This document shows positions 7,041 through 13,685 of a stretch of DNA of 14,417 nucleotides, in pieces. The number at the start of each line of letters is the position of its first letter. The first letter of the stretch is position 1. Both the position numbers and the translations under genes were made by a program. This stretch comes from Anaerolineales bacterium UBA1429 (GTDB lineage Bacteria > Chloroflexota > Anaerolineae > UBA1429): the NCBI GenBank assembly GCA_002329325.1, contig DCTX01000067.1:29705-44121 (forward strand), written 5' to 3'. A model generated the notes under the pieces. That model saw only the letters and a list, made by a program, of their open reading frames with translations, was not told where the DNA came from and searched no databases.

Positions 7041-8327
7041 ATGCCCAACCGCAACGTCCTGGTCGCCCAATCGGGGGGGCCATCGCCTGTCATCAACAGC
7101 TCGCTTCGCGGCGTCGTCGAGGCCTGCCGGGAGATGCCCGAGGTGTTCGGCGCCGTCTATGCCGGCTACCACGGCATCGAGGGCGTGCTGCAAGAAGAGC
7201 TGCTGGATATGAGCGCTCAGCCCGCCGAGGAGATCAGCCTCCTGGGCGTGACGCCCGCTGCCGGCTCCATCGGCACCTGCCGCTACAAGCTACGTCCCGA
7301 GAACCGCGAGGACATGGAGCGGGTGATCGAGGTGCTGCGGGCCCATGGGATCGGCTACTTTTTCTACAACGGCGGCAACGACTCGATGGACACCGCCCAC
7401 AAGGTAGCGATCCTGGCGAGGGAATGCGGCCTAGACCTGGTGGCCGTAGGCATCCCCAAGACCATCGATAACGACGTGGGCGATGCCGAGTTCAAGCTGA
7501 TCGATCACACGCCCGGCTATGGCAGCGTGGCTCGCTACTGGGCCTATGTGGTGCAGGGGGCCAACGAGGAGAACCGGGGCTCGAGCCCCTCCGATCCGGT
7601 GCTGGTGTTGCAGGCCATGGGCCGCCGCATCGGCTACATCCCCGCCGCCGCCCGTCTGGCCGATCCCGAGCGCGAGATGCCGCTGTTGATCCTGCTGGCC
7701 GAATCGGGCCTGACGCTGCCCGAGATCGCCGAGCACGTGAACACCCTGCTCCGCCGCAAGGGCCGGGCCATCGTCGTCGTCAGCGAGGGGCTGGAGGTGG
7801 GCGAGTTGGGCGAGACCCGCGACCTCTTTGGCCACACCCAGTTCTCGGCCAGCGAGACCACGGCGGCCCAGCGGCTCACCACGTACCTGAACGGCGTGGG
7901 CATCTCCGCCCGAGGCGCGGCCCGCTTTGACATCCCCGGCACGATGCAGCGCCACACCATGGCCTACGCCTCCACCGTGGACATCGCCGAGGCCTATGCC
8001 GTGGGTCAGAAGGCTGCGCTGCTGGCCGCCGAGGGCGCCTCTGGCATGATGGCCACTCTCCTGCGCGATCCAGGGCCGATCTACCATGTGCGCTACGACC
8101 AGGTGCCTCTGGAGCTGGTGGCCAACTCGGAGCGCACCTTCCCGCAGGCGTGGCTCACCGCGGATCGCACCGACGTCACCGACGAGTTCGTGGCCTATGC
8201 GCGGCCCCTCGTGGGTGAGGATTGGCCCAGCATCCCGCTGGTCAACGGGCTGCAGCGCTTTGCGCGGCTGCGCCCGGCCTTTGCCGAGCGCAAGCTGCCC
8301 GCATACACGCCCCAGGCCTATCGCTAG
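7041..8327 (+). CDS. pfp: Phosphofructokinase, PPi-dependent type
   Basis: This 428-residue phosphofructokinase-family enzyme phosphorylates fructose 6-phosphate to the 1,6-bisphosphate (reversibly if PPi-dependent). Landmarks are 'SGGPSPVINS' (11-20), 'YNGGNDSMDT' (109-118) and 'GIPKTIDND' (137-145). Two positions point to pyrophosphate as donor: Asp114, where ATP enzymes have glycine in GGDGS, and Lys140 in PKTIDND, where ATP enzymes have glycine. The GGND form differs from the plant-type GGDD but is one I associate with a bacterial PPi-PFK subgroup. The start is the ATG at 7041, with AGGAG 10 bases upstream; the frame runs further upstream only inside the gnd coding region. It is the last gene of the + strand run. 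PPi dependence would make the step usable in glycolysis and gluconeogenesis, in line with the aldolase gene nearby. Confidence 0.93.
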   Translation: MPNRNVLVAQSGGPSPVINSSLRGVVEACREMPEVFGAVYAGYHGIEGVLQEELLDMSAQPAEEISLLGVTPAAGSIGTCRYKLRPENREDMERVIEVLRAHGIGYFFYNGGNDSMDTAHKVAILARECGLDLVAVGIPKTIDNDVGDAEFKLIDHTPGYGSVARYWAYVVQGANEENRGSSPSDPVLVLQAMGRRIGYIPAAARLADPEREMPLLILLAESGLTLPEIAEHVNTLLRRKGRAIVVVSEGLEVGELGETRDLFGHTQFSASETTAAQRLTTYLNGVGISARGAARFDIPGTMQRHTMAYASTVDIAEAYAVGQKAALLAAEGASGMMATLLRDPGPIYHVRYDQVPLELVANSERTFPQAWLTADRTDVTDEFVAYARPLVGEDWPSIPLVNGLQRFARLRPAFAERKLPAYTPQAYR

Positions 8328-8364
8328 GCCTCGGGCATCATCCGGGGCTGTCGCCTCAAACAGC

Positions 8365-8410
8365 GAGCGCCAAGGAGGGAGAGGGCATGGGCCCCTCCGC
8401 CTTGGCGCTC
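8365..8410 (+). terminator. Probable terminator after pfp
   Basis: GAGCGCCAAGG (8365-8375) and CCTTGGCGCTC (8400-8410) are a perfect 11-base inverted repeat, with additional G-rich/C-rich pairing possible inside the 24-base loop. The + strand continues TTGGGGTTCCTTTC, which is only loosely T-rich. It sits 38 bases after the pfp stop between convergent genes. Confidence 0.6.
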
Positions 8411-8424
8411 TTGGGGTTCCTTTC

Positions 8425-8454
8425 GCGAGGCATCCGCCCTGGGCGTGGCCTCGC
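8425..8454 (-). terminator. Possible terminator of the thioredoxin/DsbD-like gene
   Basis: GCGAGGC (8425-8431) pairs with GCCTCGC (8448-8454) across a 16-base loop that itself contains GCCC/GGGC. It lies 5 bases beyond the - strand stop codon. No T-run follows on the - strand, so it may act together with the larger inverted repeat at 8365-8410. Confidence 0.4.
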
Positions 8455-8459
8455 CGCGC

Positions 8460-9989
8460 CTAGAGCGACGCGACCTGTACCACCAGCAGCGCGCCGAGGG
8501 CCAGGAAGAGCAGCGCCATGCCGATCTTGGTGGCGGCTGCGTGCCGCAGAAAGAGGCGCTGGAAACTGCGGGTGTTCGTGCCATAGGCCGCCAACACCAA
8601 CACCACCAGCAGCGGCGTGACAAAAAGGGCGTTGTAGAGCAGCAGATAGAGGATCGCCGAGGCGCGCATCTCGGGCACGCTGATGACGAACGAGATGGTG
8701 GGCAGGTAAACCTGGCCCGTGCACGCCAGCTCCAGCAGCGAGACGATGACCCCCGAGACAAAGGCTGCCCCCCAGAAGGCGTTGCGCCCCGCCCGGATGT
8801 GCCCGTGGATGCGCCGCCGCACGGCCTCGGGCAGGTTCAGGCTCATGTCCTCCAGGCGGCCCTGGCGCGCCAGCCGATAGTCCCGCAGGCTCAGGATCGC
8901 CAGCGCAAAGCAGCCCAGCGCCAGGAGGCTATAGAGCACCATGCCCACGGTGCGCATGGCCTCGATCAGGGAGAGCAGCCTGATGGCGCCCAACCCTACG
9001 GCAAAGTAGGTCAGGAACACGCCCAGGGTAAAGGCAGCGCCCACCAGCAGCATCTCGGCGCGCTGGCGGCGGCTGATGGCCAGATACGACACGAAGAACA
9101 GGATGGTGGCAAAGGCGCAGGGGTTCACGCCGTCCAGCAGGCCCGCCGCCACCACCGCCACCACGCCCATGGAGCGGAAGCGCCCCAGGATGCTGCGGGC
9201 GCCGGAGGTCGCGTCCAGCTCCTCCCAGAACGCCGGCGCGCCGGTCTCGGCGTAGCGCGCCAGGATCCCGCGCAGCGCGTCGCCCGTTACCTCTTCGTAC
9301 ACCAGGGCATCGCTGCCGATGTAGAGCGAAGGCGCCACCAGCCGCCGGCTCTCCGGCAACCCCAGGTGCGCGCCCATGGCCTCGATCAGGTCCGCATCGG
9401 TCACCTGGTCGAACTCGTGCACCACGATCTGAGGATACTCGGTCGCCACCACCTGGAGGGTGACGGCGGCCCGGTCGCACACGTCGCAATAGGGCTTGAC
9501 CACGTAGGCCACGTGGATGGCGGGGACGCCGTCGGGGGCGCTCGTCGCCTCGCGGGTGGCAGCCGGGGTGGCGGCGGGGGTCGGCGAGACGGCCGTGCCG
9601 GGGGCCTCCGCCTCGGGCGCGCCCAGGAGCTCCGTCAGCCGCGTGCGCAGAGCCTGCTCCAGGGCGGCCAGGTCGGCATCGGCCAGCAATTCGCCGTTCA
9701 GCAGCAGCACCGGCAGCGGGTTCTGGTAGGAGCCGGCGCTGGCCTCGGCCTGCTCAAGCTCGCGCAGGCCCTCTGCCGTGGCAATGTCCACCTCGCGCAC
9801 CTGCAGGCGCTGGCCATAGGCGGCCTGGAGCGGGGGCAGTATCCTGGCGTCGAATTCCTGGCAACTGCCGCACAGGGCCGAATGAAAGACGGTGAGTTCG
9901 ATAGAGCCGCCCTGGGCAGAGACGCGCAGGCCCGCCGCCAGAGACAGGAGCAACGACACCAGCAACCATGCACGCACCAGTCTGCGCAC
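8460..9989 (-). CDS. Two-thioredoxin plus CcdA/DsbD-like membrane electron-transfer protein
   Basis: This encodes a 509-residue membrane thiol-disulfide protein. Start: the GTG at 9989, because MRRLVRAWLLVSLLLSLAAGLRVSAQ is a clean signal peptide, GGA lies about 11 bases upstream, and longer ORF starts fall inside the promoter. Domain order: signal peptide 1-25; thioredoxin-like domain about 30-122 with C40-G-S-C43; a Pro/Ala/Thr linker about 125-155; a second thioredoxin-like domain about 157-255 with C168-D-V-C171; then about six membrane segments from 272 to the end. The membrane part has 'DGVNPCAFATI' (Cys291) and 'LLELACTGQVYLP' (Cys423), the cysteine pair that relays electrons in CcdA/DsbD transporters. 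It probably carries reducing power from cytoplasmic thioredoxin to outward-facing thioredoxin domains, for cytochrome maturation, disulfide repair or redox defence. The client is unknown. Confidence 0.85.
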   Translation of the reverse strand: MRRLVRAWLLVSLLLSLAAGLRVSAQGGSIELTVFHSALCGSCQEFDARILPPLQAAYGQRLQVREVDIATAEGLRELEQAEASAGSYQNPLPVLLLNGELLADADLAALEQALRTRLTELLGAPEAEAPGTAVSPTPAATPAATREATSAPDGVPAIHVAYVVKPYCDVCDRAAVTLQVVATEYPQIVVHEFDQVTDADLIEAMGAHLGLPESRRLVAPSLYIGSDALVYEEVTGDALRGILARYAETGAPAFWEELDATSGARSILGRFRSMGVVAVVAAGLLDGVNPCAFATILFFVSYLAISRRQRAEMLLVGAAFTLGVFLTYFAVGLGAIRLLSLIEAMRTVGMVLYSLLALGCFALAILSLRDYRLARQGRLEDMSLNLPEAVRRRIHGHIRAGRNAFWGAAFVSGVIVSLLELACTGQVYLPTISFVISVPEMRASAILYLLLYNALFVTPLLVVLVLAAYGTNTRSFQRLFLRHAAATKIGMALLFLALGALLVVQVASL

Positions 9990-10026
9990 TATCGCCGAGT
10001 TCCTTTCTTGTTCACAACGCCAGAGC

Positions 10027-10055
10027 AGTATACCGTGCGCCAGGGGCGAGGCCAA
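10027..10055 (-). promoter_or_regulatory. Promoter of the thioredoxin/DsbD-like gene
   Basis: On the - strand TTGGCC (10055-10050), a 17-base spacer and TATACT (10032-10027) form a sigma70-type promoter with a strong -10 (5/6) and a weak -35. The predicted start near 10020 gives a leader of about 30 bases, consistent with translation from the GTG at 9989. Confidence 0.65.
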
Positions 10056-10070
10056 GCCCTCATCGGTACA

Positions 10071-10100
10071 GAAAAGGCCCCGACAACATCGCCGGGGCCT
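10071..10100 (-). terminator. fba: Rho-independent terminator of the aldolase gene
   Basis: On the - strand AGGCCCCG (10100-10093) and CGGGGCCT (10082-10075) form an 8-bp GC-rich stem around a 10-base loop, followed directly by a run of Ts (the AAAA at 10072-10075 on +). It lies 18 bases past the fba stop codon and separates fba from the next - strand promoter. Confidence 0.88.
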
Positions 10101-10118
10101 CCATGGGTCAGCCTGAGA

Positions 10119-11036
10119 CTATTCGAGATGGCCTAGCTGGGCCGAGCGAAAGCTCTTGGGGGCGCTGGCATAGCCCGAAGCGGTGATCTGGCCAGAGCTG
10201 CCGAACAGGCGCATCTTGTGCCGCACCACTTCCTTGACGGCGTCGCGCGAGCGCACCAGCCACTTGCGCGGGTCCACATTGTCCGGCGCATCCTTGTACG
10301 CCTGGATGAGGGCCCCCACAAAGGCCTGGTTCAGCATCGTGGCCACGTTGATCTTGCAGATGCCGTGCTGGATCGCCTCAACTTCGCTCTCCTCTTTGAC
10401 GCCCGAGGAGCCGTGCAGCACCATGGGGATGTCAATCTGGGCGCGAATTTCCTTGAGGCGCTCGATGTCCAGCTCTGCCTCGGCGGCCTGCATGGCATGC
10501 ACCGAGCCGATGGCCACGGCCAAGGAGCTGATCCCCGTCTTCTCCACAAAGTCCCGCGCCTGGAGGGGATCGGTCATGGCGGCGCGGACGTCATCCTCGC
10601 TCACGCTGTCGCGTGACTGCAACACCTTGCCCAGCTCCGCCTCCACCGGGATACCCACGGCGCCGGCCAGCTCGACGATTTGCTTGGTGATGCGCACGTT
10701 CTCTTCGTAGGGAAGCTTGGAGCCATCGAACATGAGGGAGGTGAAACCGGCGCGCAGGCAAACCACGTTCTGCACGTAGCTGCCGCCGTGGTCCAGATGC
10801 AGCACCACGGGTACGTCGGCCTCCTGAGCGGCGACCTTGACCATGGCCGACGCGTAGCCCAGCCCCGCATAGTCAATGGCGCCCTGGCTAACCTGCAGGA
10901 TTACGGGGGAACGCTCCTCGACGGCGGCGTCAATGATCCCCTGAATCTGCTCCATGTTGTTGGCGTTAAAGGCGCCAACGGCGAAGTGACCTTCCAAAGC
11001 GGCCTGCAGCATCTCTTTGCTGGTTACGAGGGGCAT
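10119..11036 (-). CDS. fba: Class II fructose-bisphosphate aldolase
   Basis: This encodes a 305-residue zinc aldolase that reversibly cleaves fructose 1,6-bisphosphate to dihydroxyacetone phosphate and glyceraldehyde 3-phosphate in the cytoplasm. Motifs are 'VGAFNANNMEQ' (20-30), 'LHLDHGG' with catalytic Asp82 and zinc ligand His83, 'VEAELGKV' (Glu134), zinc ligands His180 in 'AIGSVHAM' and His208 in 'LHGSSG', and the phosphate-site phrase 'ICKINVAT'. Slight departures are GSSG for the common GGSG and 'SVHAM' for 'TAHG', so a ketose- or tagatose-bisphosphate specificity within the family cannot be ruled out. The ATG at 11036 has AAGGAG 8 bases upstream. The gene is monocistronic by its terminator; upstream lies a second terminator and tRNA-Leu. 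With Pfp encoded nearby it completes consecutive steps of the central pathway. Confidence 0.94.
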   Translation of the reverse strand: MPLVTSKEMLQAALEGHFAVGAFNANNMEQIQGIIDAAVEERSPVILQVSQGAIDYAGLGYASAMVKVAAQEADVPVVLHLDHGGSYVQNVVCLRAGFTSLMFDGSKLPYEENVRITKQIVELAGAVGIPVEAELGKVLQSRDSVSEDDVRAAMTDPLQARDFVEKTGISSLAVAIGSVHAMQAAEAELDIERLKEIRAQIDIPMVLHGSSGVKEESEVEAIQHGICKINVATMLNQAFVGALIQAYKDAPDNVDPRKWLVRSRDAVKEVVRHKMRLFGSSGQITASGYASAPKSFRSAQLGHLE

Positions 11037-11087
11037 GTGCGTGACTCCTTTTCAGTGGTATGCGGATAGACAAATGGCGGCGACCAC

Positions 11088-11139
11088 AAAAAAGCAAGGC
11101 CCGCGCCATCGTGGATCGATCATCCGTGGCACGCCTCGC
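11088..11139 (-). terminator. Intrinsic terminator between tRNA-Leu and fba
   Basis: Read on the - strand, GCGAGGC (11139-11133) pairs with GCCTTGC (11100-11094, one G-U pair), enclosing inner GCCA/TGGC and GGAT/ATCC helices, and is followed immediately by six Ts (11093-11088). This is a complete rho-independent terminator. It ends 51 bases before the fba start and 107 bases past the tRNA, so it is either the tRNA terminator or an attenuator in the fba leader. Confidence 0.8.
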
Positions 11140-11199
11140 TGTGTCAGAGATGGCGGAAGAGCCGGTGCTTGTCAAGGAACGCGGTTTCGCGTAGTATAG

Positions 11200-11283
11200 T
11201 GCCGAAGGTGGGAGTTGAACCCACACGGAGCAAATCTCCAATGGTTTTTGAGACCACCGCGTATACCATTCCGCCACTTCGGC
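11200..11283 (-). tRNA. tRNA-Leu (anticodon CAA)
   Basis: The - strand folds into a type II tRNA. The acceptor stem is GCCGAAG/CTTCGGC (7 bp, perfect) with discriminator A. The D-stem is GCG/CGC and the anticodon stem GTGGT/ACCAT holds the loop CTCAAAA, giving anticodon CAA for UUG codons. The long variable arm is GGAG-ATTTG-CTCC, and the T-arm is GTGGG-TTCAACT-CCCAC. The long variable arm and A73 fit leucine. The 3' CCA is not encoded (ACTA follows), so it must be added after transcription. It has its own promoter just upstream. Confidence 0.96.
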
Positions 11284-11295
11284 ATTTGCGCGGTG

Positions 11296-11324
11296 AGTAT
11301 AGAACAACGAGTTCCCTTCGTCAA
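11296..11324 (-). promoter_or_regulatory. Promoter of tRNA-Leu
   Basis: On the - strand TTGACG (11324-11319), a 17-base spacer and TATACT (11301-11296) match the sigma70 consensus at 5/6 in each box. The predicted start lies about 6 bases before the mature tRNA 5' end, typical of tRNA genes. Confidence 0.82.
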
Positions 11325-11353
11325 GTCGCAAGCCACTCTGCATTCCCTCGAAT

Positions 11354-11380
11354 CGCGGGTGTGGCCCGCGGACTTTTTTT
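11354..11380 (+). terminator. Intrinsic terminator/attenuator just before the ECF sigma gene
   Basis: CGCGGG (11354-11359) and CCCGCG (11365-11370) form a perfect 6-bp stem with loop TGTGG, followed by GAC and seven Ts (11374-11380). It is oriented with the + strand. No + strand gene lies upstream that it could end, and it stops only 15 bases before the sigma-factor ATG at 11396. It may therefore control entry of RNA polymerase into the sigma gene. Confidence 0.75.
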
Positions 11381-11395
11381 GCCCTGGCGGTGGCG

Positions 11396-12019
11396 ATGAA
11401 AATCACACCCGAGGCCCCGAAACCGGTAGATGAGGAACGCCTGGTAGCCGCCGCCCAGCGCGGCGATGTCAACGCGTTCAACCAGCTCGTCTTGATCTAC
11501 CAGCAGATGGCATACAACGTCGCATACCGGATCCTCTCCAATCCGGATGCGGCCATGGACGCTACCCAGGATGCCTTTCTGCGCGGCTTTCAGGGCCTCT
11601 CACGCTTCCGGGGCGGCTCGTTCCGCGCCTGGATCCTGCGCATCGTCACCAACTGCAGCTATGACCAGCTCCGCTACAAGCAGCGCCGCCCCAGTTCCTC
11701 CATCGACGACCTGGTCGAGGAGGAGGAGCACAGCACCTTGCTCCAATCCGATGAGGAGGAGCCCGAGGACCTGGTGGAGCGCCACGAGCTGAACCGGGCG
11801 CTGCAGGAGGCGATGGCCAGCCTGCCGGAGGATCAGCGCTTGACGTTGATCCTGAGCGACGTGGAGGGGCTGAACTATCAGGAGATCGCCGAGACCACGC
11901 TGGTCTCGCTGGGCACCGTCAAGTCGCGCCTGAGCCGGGCGCGGGCCAAGATGCGGGAATGTATTCTGGCGCACCGGGAACTAGGAGTCGTCCGGCGGCG
12001 TCTGAGTGGCGAGAGCTAG
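11396..12019 (+). CDS. ECF-type RNA polymerase sigma factor
   Basis: This is a sigma-70 family factor of the extracytoplasmic-function class, 207 residues, which directs core RNA polymerase to a small regulon when its anti-sigma releases it. Region 2 spans about residues 25-95 ('LVLIYQQMAYNVAYRILSN', 'DATQDAFLRGFQGLSRFRG', 'FRAWILRIVTNCSYDQLR'). An acidic linker ('DDLVEEEEH...DEEEPEDLVE') follows. Region 4 spans about 130-185 ('LPEDQRLTLILSDVEGLNYQEIAE' and the helix-turn-helix 'SLGTVKSRLSRAR'). Region 3 is absent, as expected. Start choice is uncertain: the ATG at 11396 and a GTG at 11390 both lack a good Shine-Dalgarno sequence. The gene is followed after 65 bases by the anti-sigma gene, the usual arrangement. 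The intrinsic terminator just upstream suggests unusual control. Confidence 0.92.
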   Translation: MKITPEAPKPVDEERLVAAAQRGDVNAFNQLVLIYQQMAYNVAYRILSNPDAAMDATQDAFLRGFQGLSRFRGGSFRAWILRIVTNCSYDQLRYKQRRPSSSIDDLVEEEEHSTLLQSDEEEPEDLVERHELNRALQEAMASLPEDQRLTLILSDVEGLNYQEIAETTLVSLGTVKSRLSRARAKMRECILAHRELGVVRRRLSGES

Positions 12020-12084
12020 AATTCGTTCGGCCCGCCGAAGACCTCGGCAGCGAGGCATCGGGCGGGCGAAAGCAGCAAAGACCT

Positions 12085-13506
12085 ATGGGCAAGTTGGCCG
12101 AGCGCCGCAATCACAGATTCACGCAAGAAAACCTCTCGGCGTACCTCGACGGGGAACTGAGCGAGCGAGACGCCGGGCGCGTTCGCGCGCACCTGGCGGA
12201 CTGCCAGGTTTGCCAGCGGGAGCTGTTGGAGTTGCAGGCGACGATTCGCTCGCTCAGTGAGCTTCCCCGGGCATCCTTGCCCCGTTCCTTTGCGCTCTCC
12301 CCCGAGGCGGTCGCGGGCCAGCGGCGCATCCGTCGCCTCGATGCCAGCTATGGGGCGCTGCGCACTGTTGGAGTCGCCGTGACCCTGGCGTTGGTGCTGT
12401 TACTCTCCGGCGACCAACTGCTGGCCCGGGGCATCGTGCCCCTCGCCGGCGGCAAGAGCGCTGCCCCGCAGGTGGAGCGAGCCGTCGATGCCGTGCCGGT
12501 CGAGAAGCAGGGCGAGGCGGAGGTCAGGCTACAGGCGCTCACATCCGAGGCCGAGATCGAGAGCGAAGCCAGCGCGATGGTCCTGCCGCCGGCGGAGCCG
12601 GAGGGCGAGGGCGAGGTAGAGGCCCCGCTGGCCATGGCCCTGGCCACGACGCCGCTCCCGGAGCAGGAGCAGGTCGTCGCCGGTGGGGCGCAGGTGGTCG
12701 AGGAGACGCCGCCCATGGCCGAGGCGACTGCGACCCCGCAGAGGGAGAAGCCGGCTACCCCCGCGCCGACGACGGCCGCCGCCGAGGCGGAGGACACCCC
12801 GCCCCCGCCGCCTCAGCCCACGCCGCAGGAGACGGCCCCAGCCCAGGGGATGGCCGGTCTCACGCCCGGCGCAGGCTTTGCCAGCGCGCTGACGCGAGAG
12901 GCCGGGGCCGAGGGCGAGCAAGAGGCGGATCAGACCGAGGCCGCCCCTGAGGCGGCTCCGGAGCGGACCGAGCCCTCTGGCGGGGGCGGGGTCCCTGCGC
13001 CCAGCGCGACGCCCACGCGGACGCCCACGCCCGAGCCCACCGCCACAACCGAGGCGCCGGCGCCCAGCGCGACGCCCACGCCGACCGATGCGCCCCCTAC
13101 GGCGACGCCGACTCCGGGCGCCCCGCCGCCGACTGTCGCCATCGCCGAGACGGTGGCCGCCGCGGCACCGGCGATCGAGACGCCGGCGATCGAGGCCTTT
13201 GCCCTGGAGCAGGCGCCGACCGTCGAGGATAGCACGCCCCCCAGCGGGGAGGCGGTAGCGATGGCGCTGCAGGCGCCCGACCTGGCCGCCGCGCCGCCAG
13301 CGGAGGCGGCAGGGCTGGCGAGCACCGCCCCCGAGGATTCGGCGCAGCGAGAGATTACCGAGGAGTTGGTGGCCTCGCCGCCGGCCACCGTGGACGAGAC
13401 GGCTATCGTGCGCGAGGTGGTGCGCCAGGCGGCGGGCATCCTGGGGGGCATCGCACTGATGACCTTCGGCGGCCTGCTCTGGGTCGCGCACGAGCGCCGC
13501 CTGTAG
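12085..13506 (+). CDS. Membrane anti-sigma factor (zinc-finger type) with mucin-like loop
   Basis: This 473-residue protein is the likely partner and inhibitor of the ECF sigma factor encoded just upstream. Residues 12-60 form a zinc-type anti-sigma domain: 'FTQENLSAYLDGELSERDAGRVRAHLADCQVCQREL' with His36-x3-Cys40-x2-Cys43. One membrane segment lies at about 93-109. Then come some 330 residues rich in Pro, Ala, Thr and Glu, including 'PSATPT' repeats, presumably outside the membrane. A second membrane segment at 451-467 is followed by a short basic tail WVAHERRL. Both ends would thus face the cytoplasm. The ATG at 12085 is chosen since an upstream ATG at 11959 lies inside the sigma gene and adds no anti-sigma homology, though 12085 has no clear ribosome binding site. 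The loop could sense envelope stress or be cut by proteases; that is inference. Confidence 0.82.
   Translation: MGKLAERRNHRFTQENLSAYLDGELSERDAGRVRAHLADCQVCQRELLELQATIRSLSELPRASLPRSFALSPEAVAGQRRIRRLDASYGALRTVGVAVTLALVLLLSGDQLLARGIVPLAGGKSAAPQVERAVDAVPVEKQGEAEVRLQALTSEAEIESEASAMVLPPAEPEGEGEVEAPLAMALATTPLPEQEQVVAGGAQVVEETPPMAEATATPQREKPATPAPTTAAAEAEDTPPPPPQPTPQETAPAQGMAGLTPGAGFASALTREAGAEGEQEADQTEAAPEAAPERTEPSGGGGVPAPSATPTRTPTPEPTATTEAPAPSATPTPTDAPPTATPTPGAPPPTVAIAETVAAAAPAIETPAIEAFALEQAPTVEDSTPPSGEAVAMALQAPDLAAAPPAEAAGLASTAPEDSAQREITEELVASPPATVDETAIVREVVRQAAGILGGIALMTFGGLLWVAHERRL
12997..13081 (+). repeat. In-frame direct repeat in the anti-sigma linker
   Basis: A 22-base stretch (12997-13018) recurs identically at 13060-13081, 63 bases later and in the same frame, encoding the PAPSATPT unit twice. 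A shorter 12-base unit (CCGGCGATCGAG) repeats at 13168-13179 and 13183-13194. These show the linker grew by short duplications. Confidence 0.8.
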
Positions 13507-13531
13507 CCCGCGCCATCGCTCGCCGGGTGGT

Positions 13532-13560
13532 TTGCCGGCGCGCCGGGGCGCATCTATAAT
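13532..13560 (+). promoter_or_regulatory. glyA: Promoter of glyA with palindromic spacer
   Basis: TTGCCG (13532-13537), a 17-base spacer and a perfect TATAAT (13555-13560) form the promoter. A 12-base perfect palindrome, CCGGCGCGCCGG (13535-13546), overlaps the -35 and fills much of the spacer, where a repressor could compete with RNA polymerase. The predicted start near 13567 gives a leader of about 120 bases. Confidence 0.7.
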
Positions 13561-13606
13561 GGGCCCGTTGTTGAGCGACGACGCAATCCTCATCGCCGAG
13601 ACGAGA

Positions 13607-13640
13607 GGCCGGGCAGCCCGTGCGATATCCCTGCCAGGCC
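13607..13640 (+). other. glyA: Hairpin in the glyA 5' leader
   Basis: GGCCGGGCAG (13607-13616) pairs with CTGCCAGGCC (13631-13640) with a single mismatch around a 14-base loop. Loop bases CGATA (13623-13627) are complementary to TATCG (13650-13654), allowing a pseudoknot. It resembles no riboswitch class I can name. There is no T-run, so it is not a terminator. Confidence 0.4.
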
Positions 13641-13685
13641 CTGATCCCCTATCGGCACCTACACTGCGAGCGAGGAGACGACGAG

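Noticed and set aside
8445..10136. A 563-codon + strand open frame opposite the thioredoxin/DsbD-like gene
   Set aside because: The opposite strand encodes a protein with signal peptide, CxxC motifs and membrane segments. The + frame is rich in His/Gln/Arg/Gly, as GC-rich antisense frames are, and it crosses the promoter and fba terminator.
11170..11175. TTGACA on the - strand between tRNA-Leu and fba as an fba promoter
   Set aside because: No -10 of any quality occurs at 16-19 bases, and the intrinsic terminator lies downstream of it.
11302..11322. ECF-type autoregulatory promoter (GAAC...CGTC) before the sigma gene
   Set aside because: The spacer of 13 bases is about three short for known ECF promoters and the bases overlap the tRNA promoter.
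12529..13593. A 354-codon - strand frame opposite the anti-sigma gene
   Set aside because: Almost entirely Arg/Gly, the antisense of a Pro/Ala/Thr linker; it also runs through the glyA promoter.
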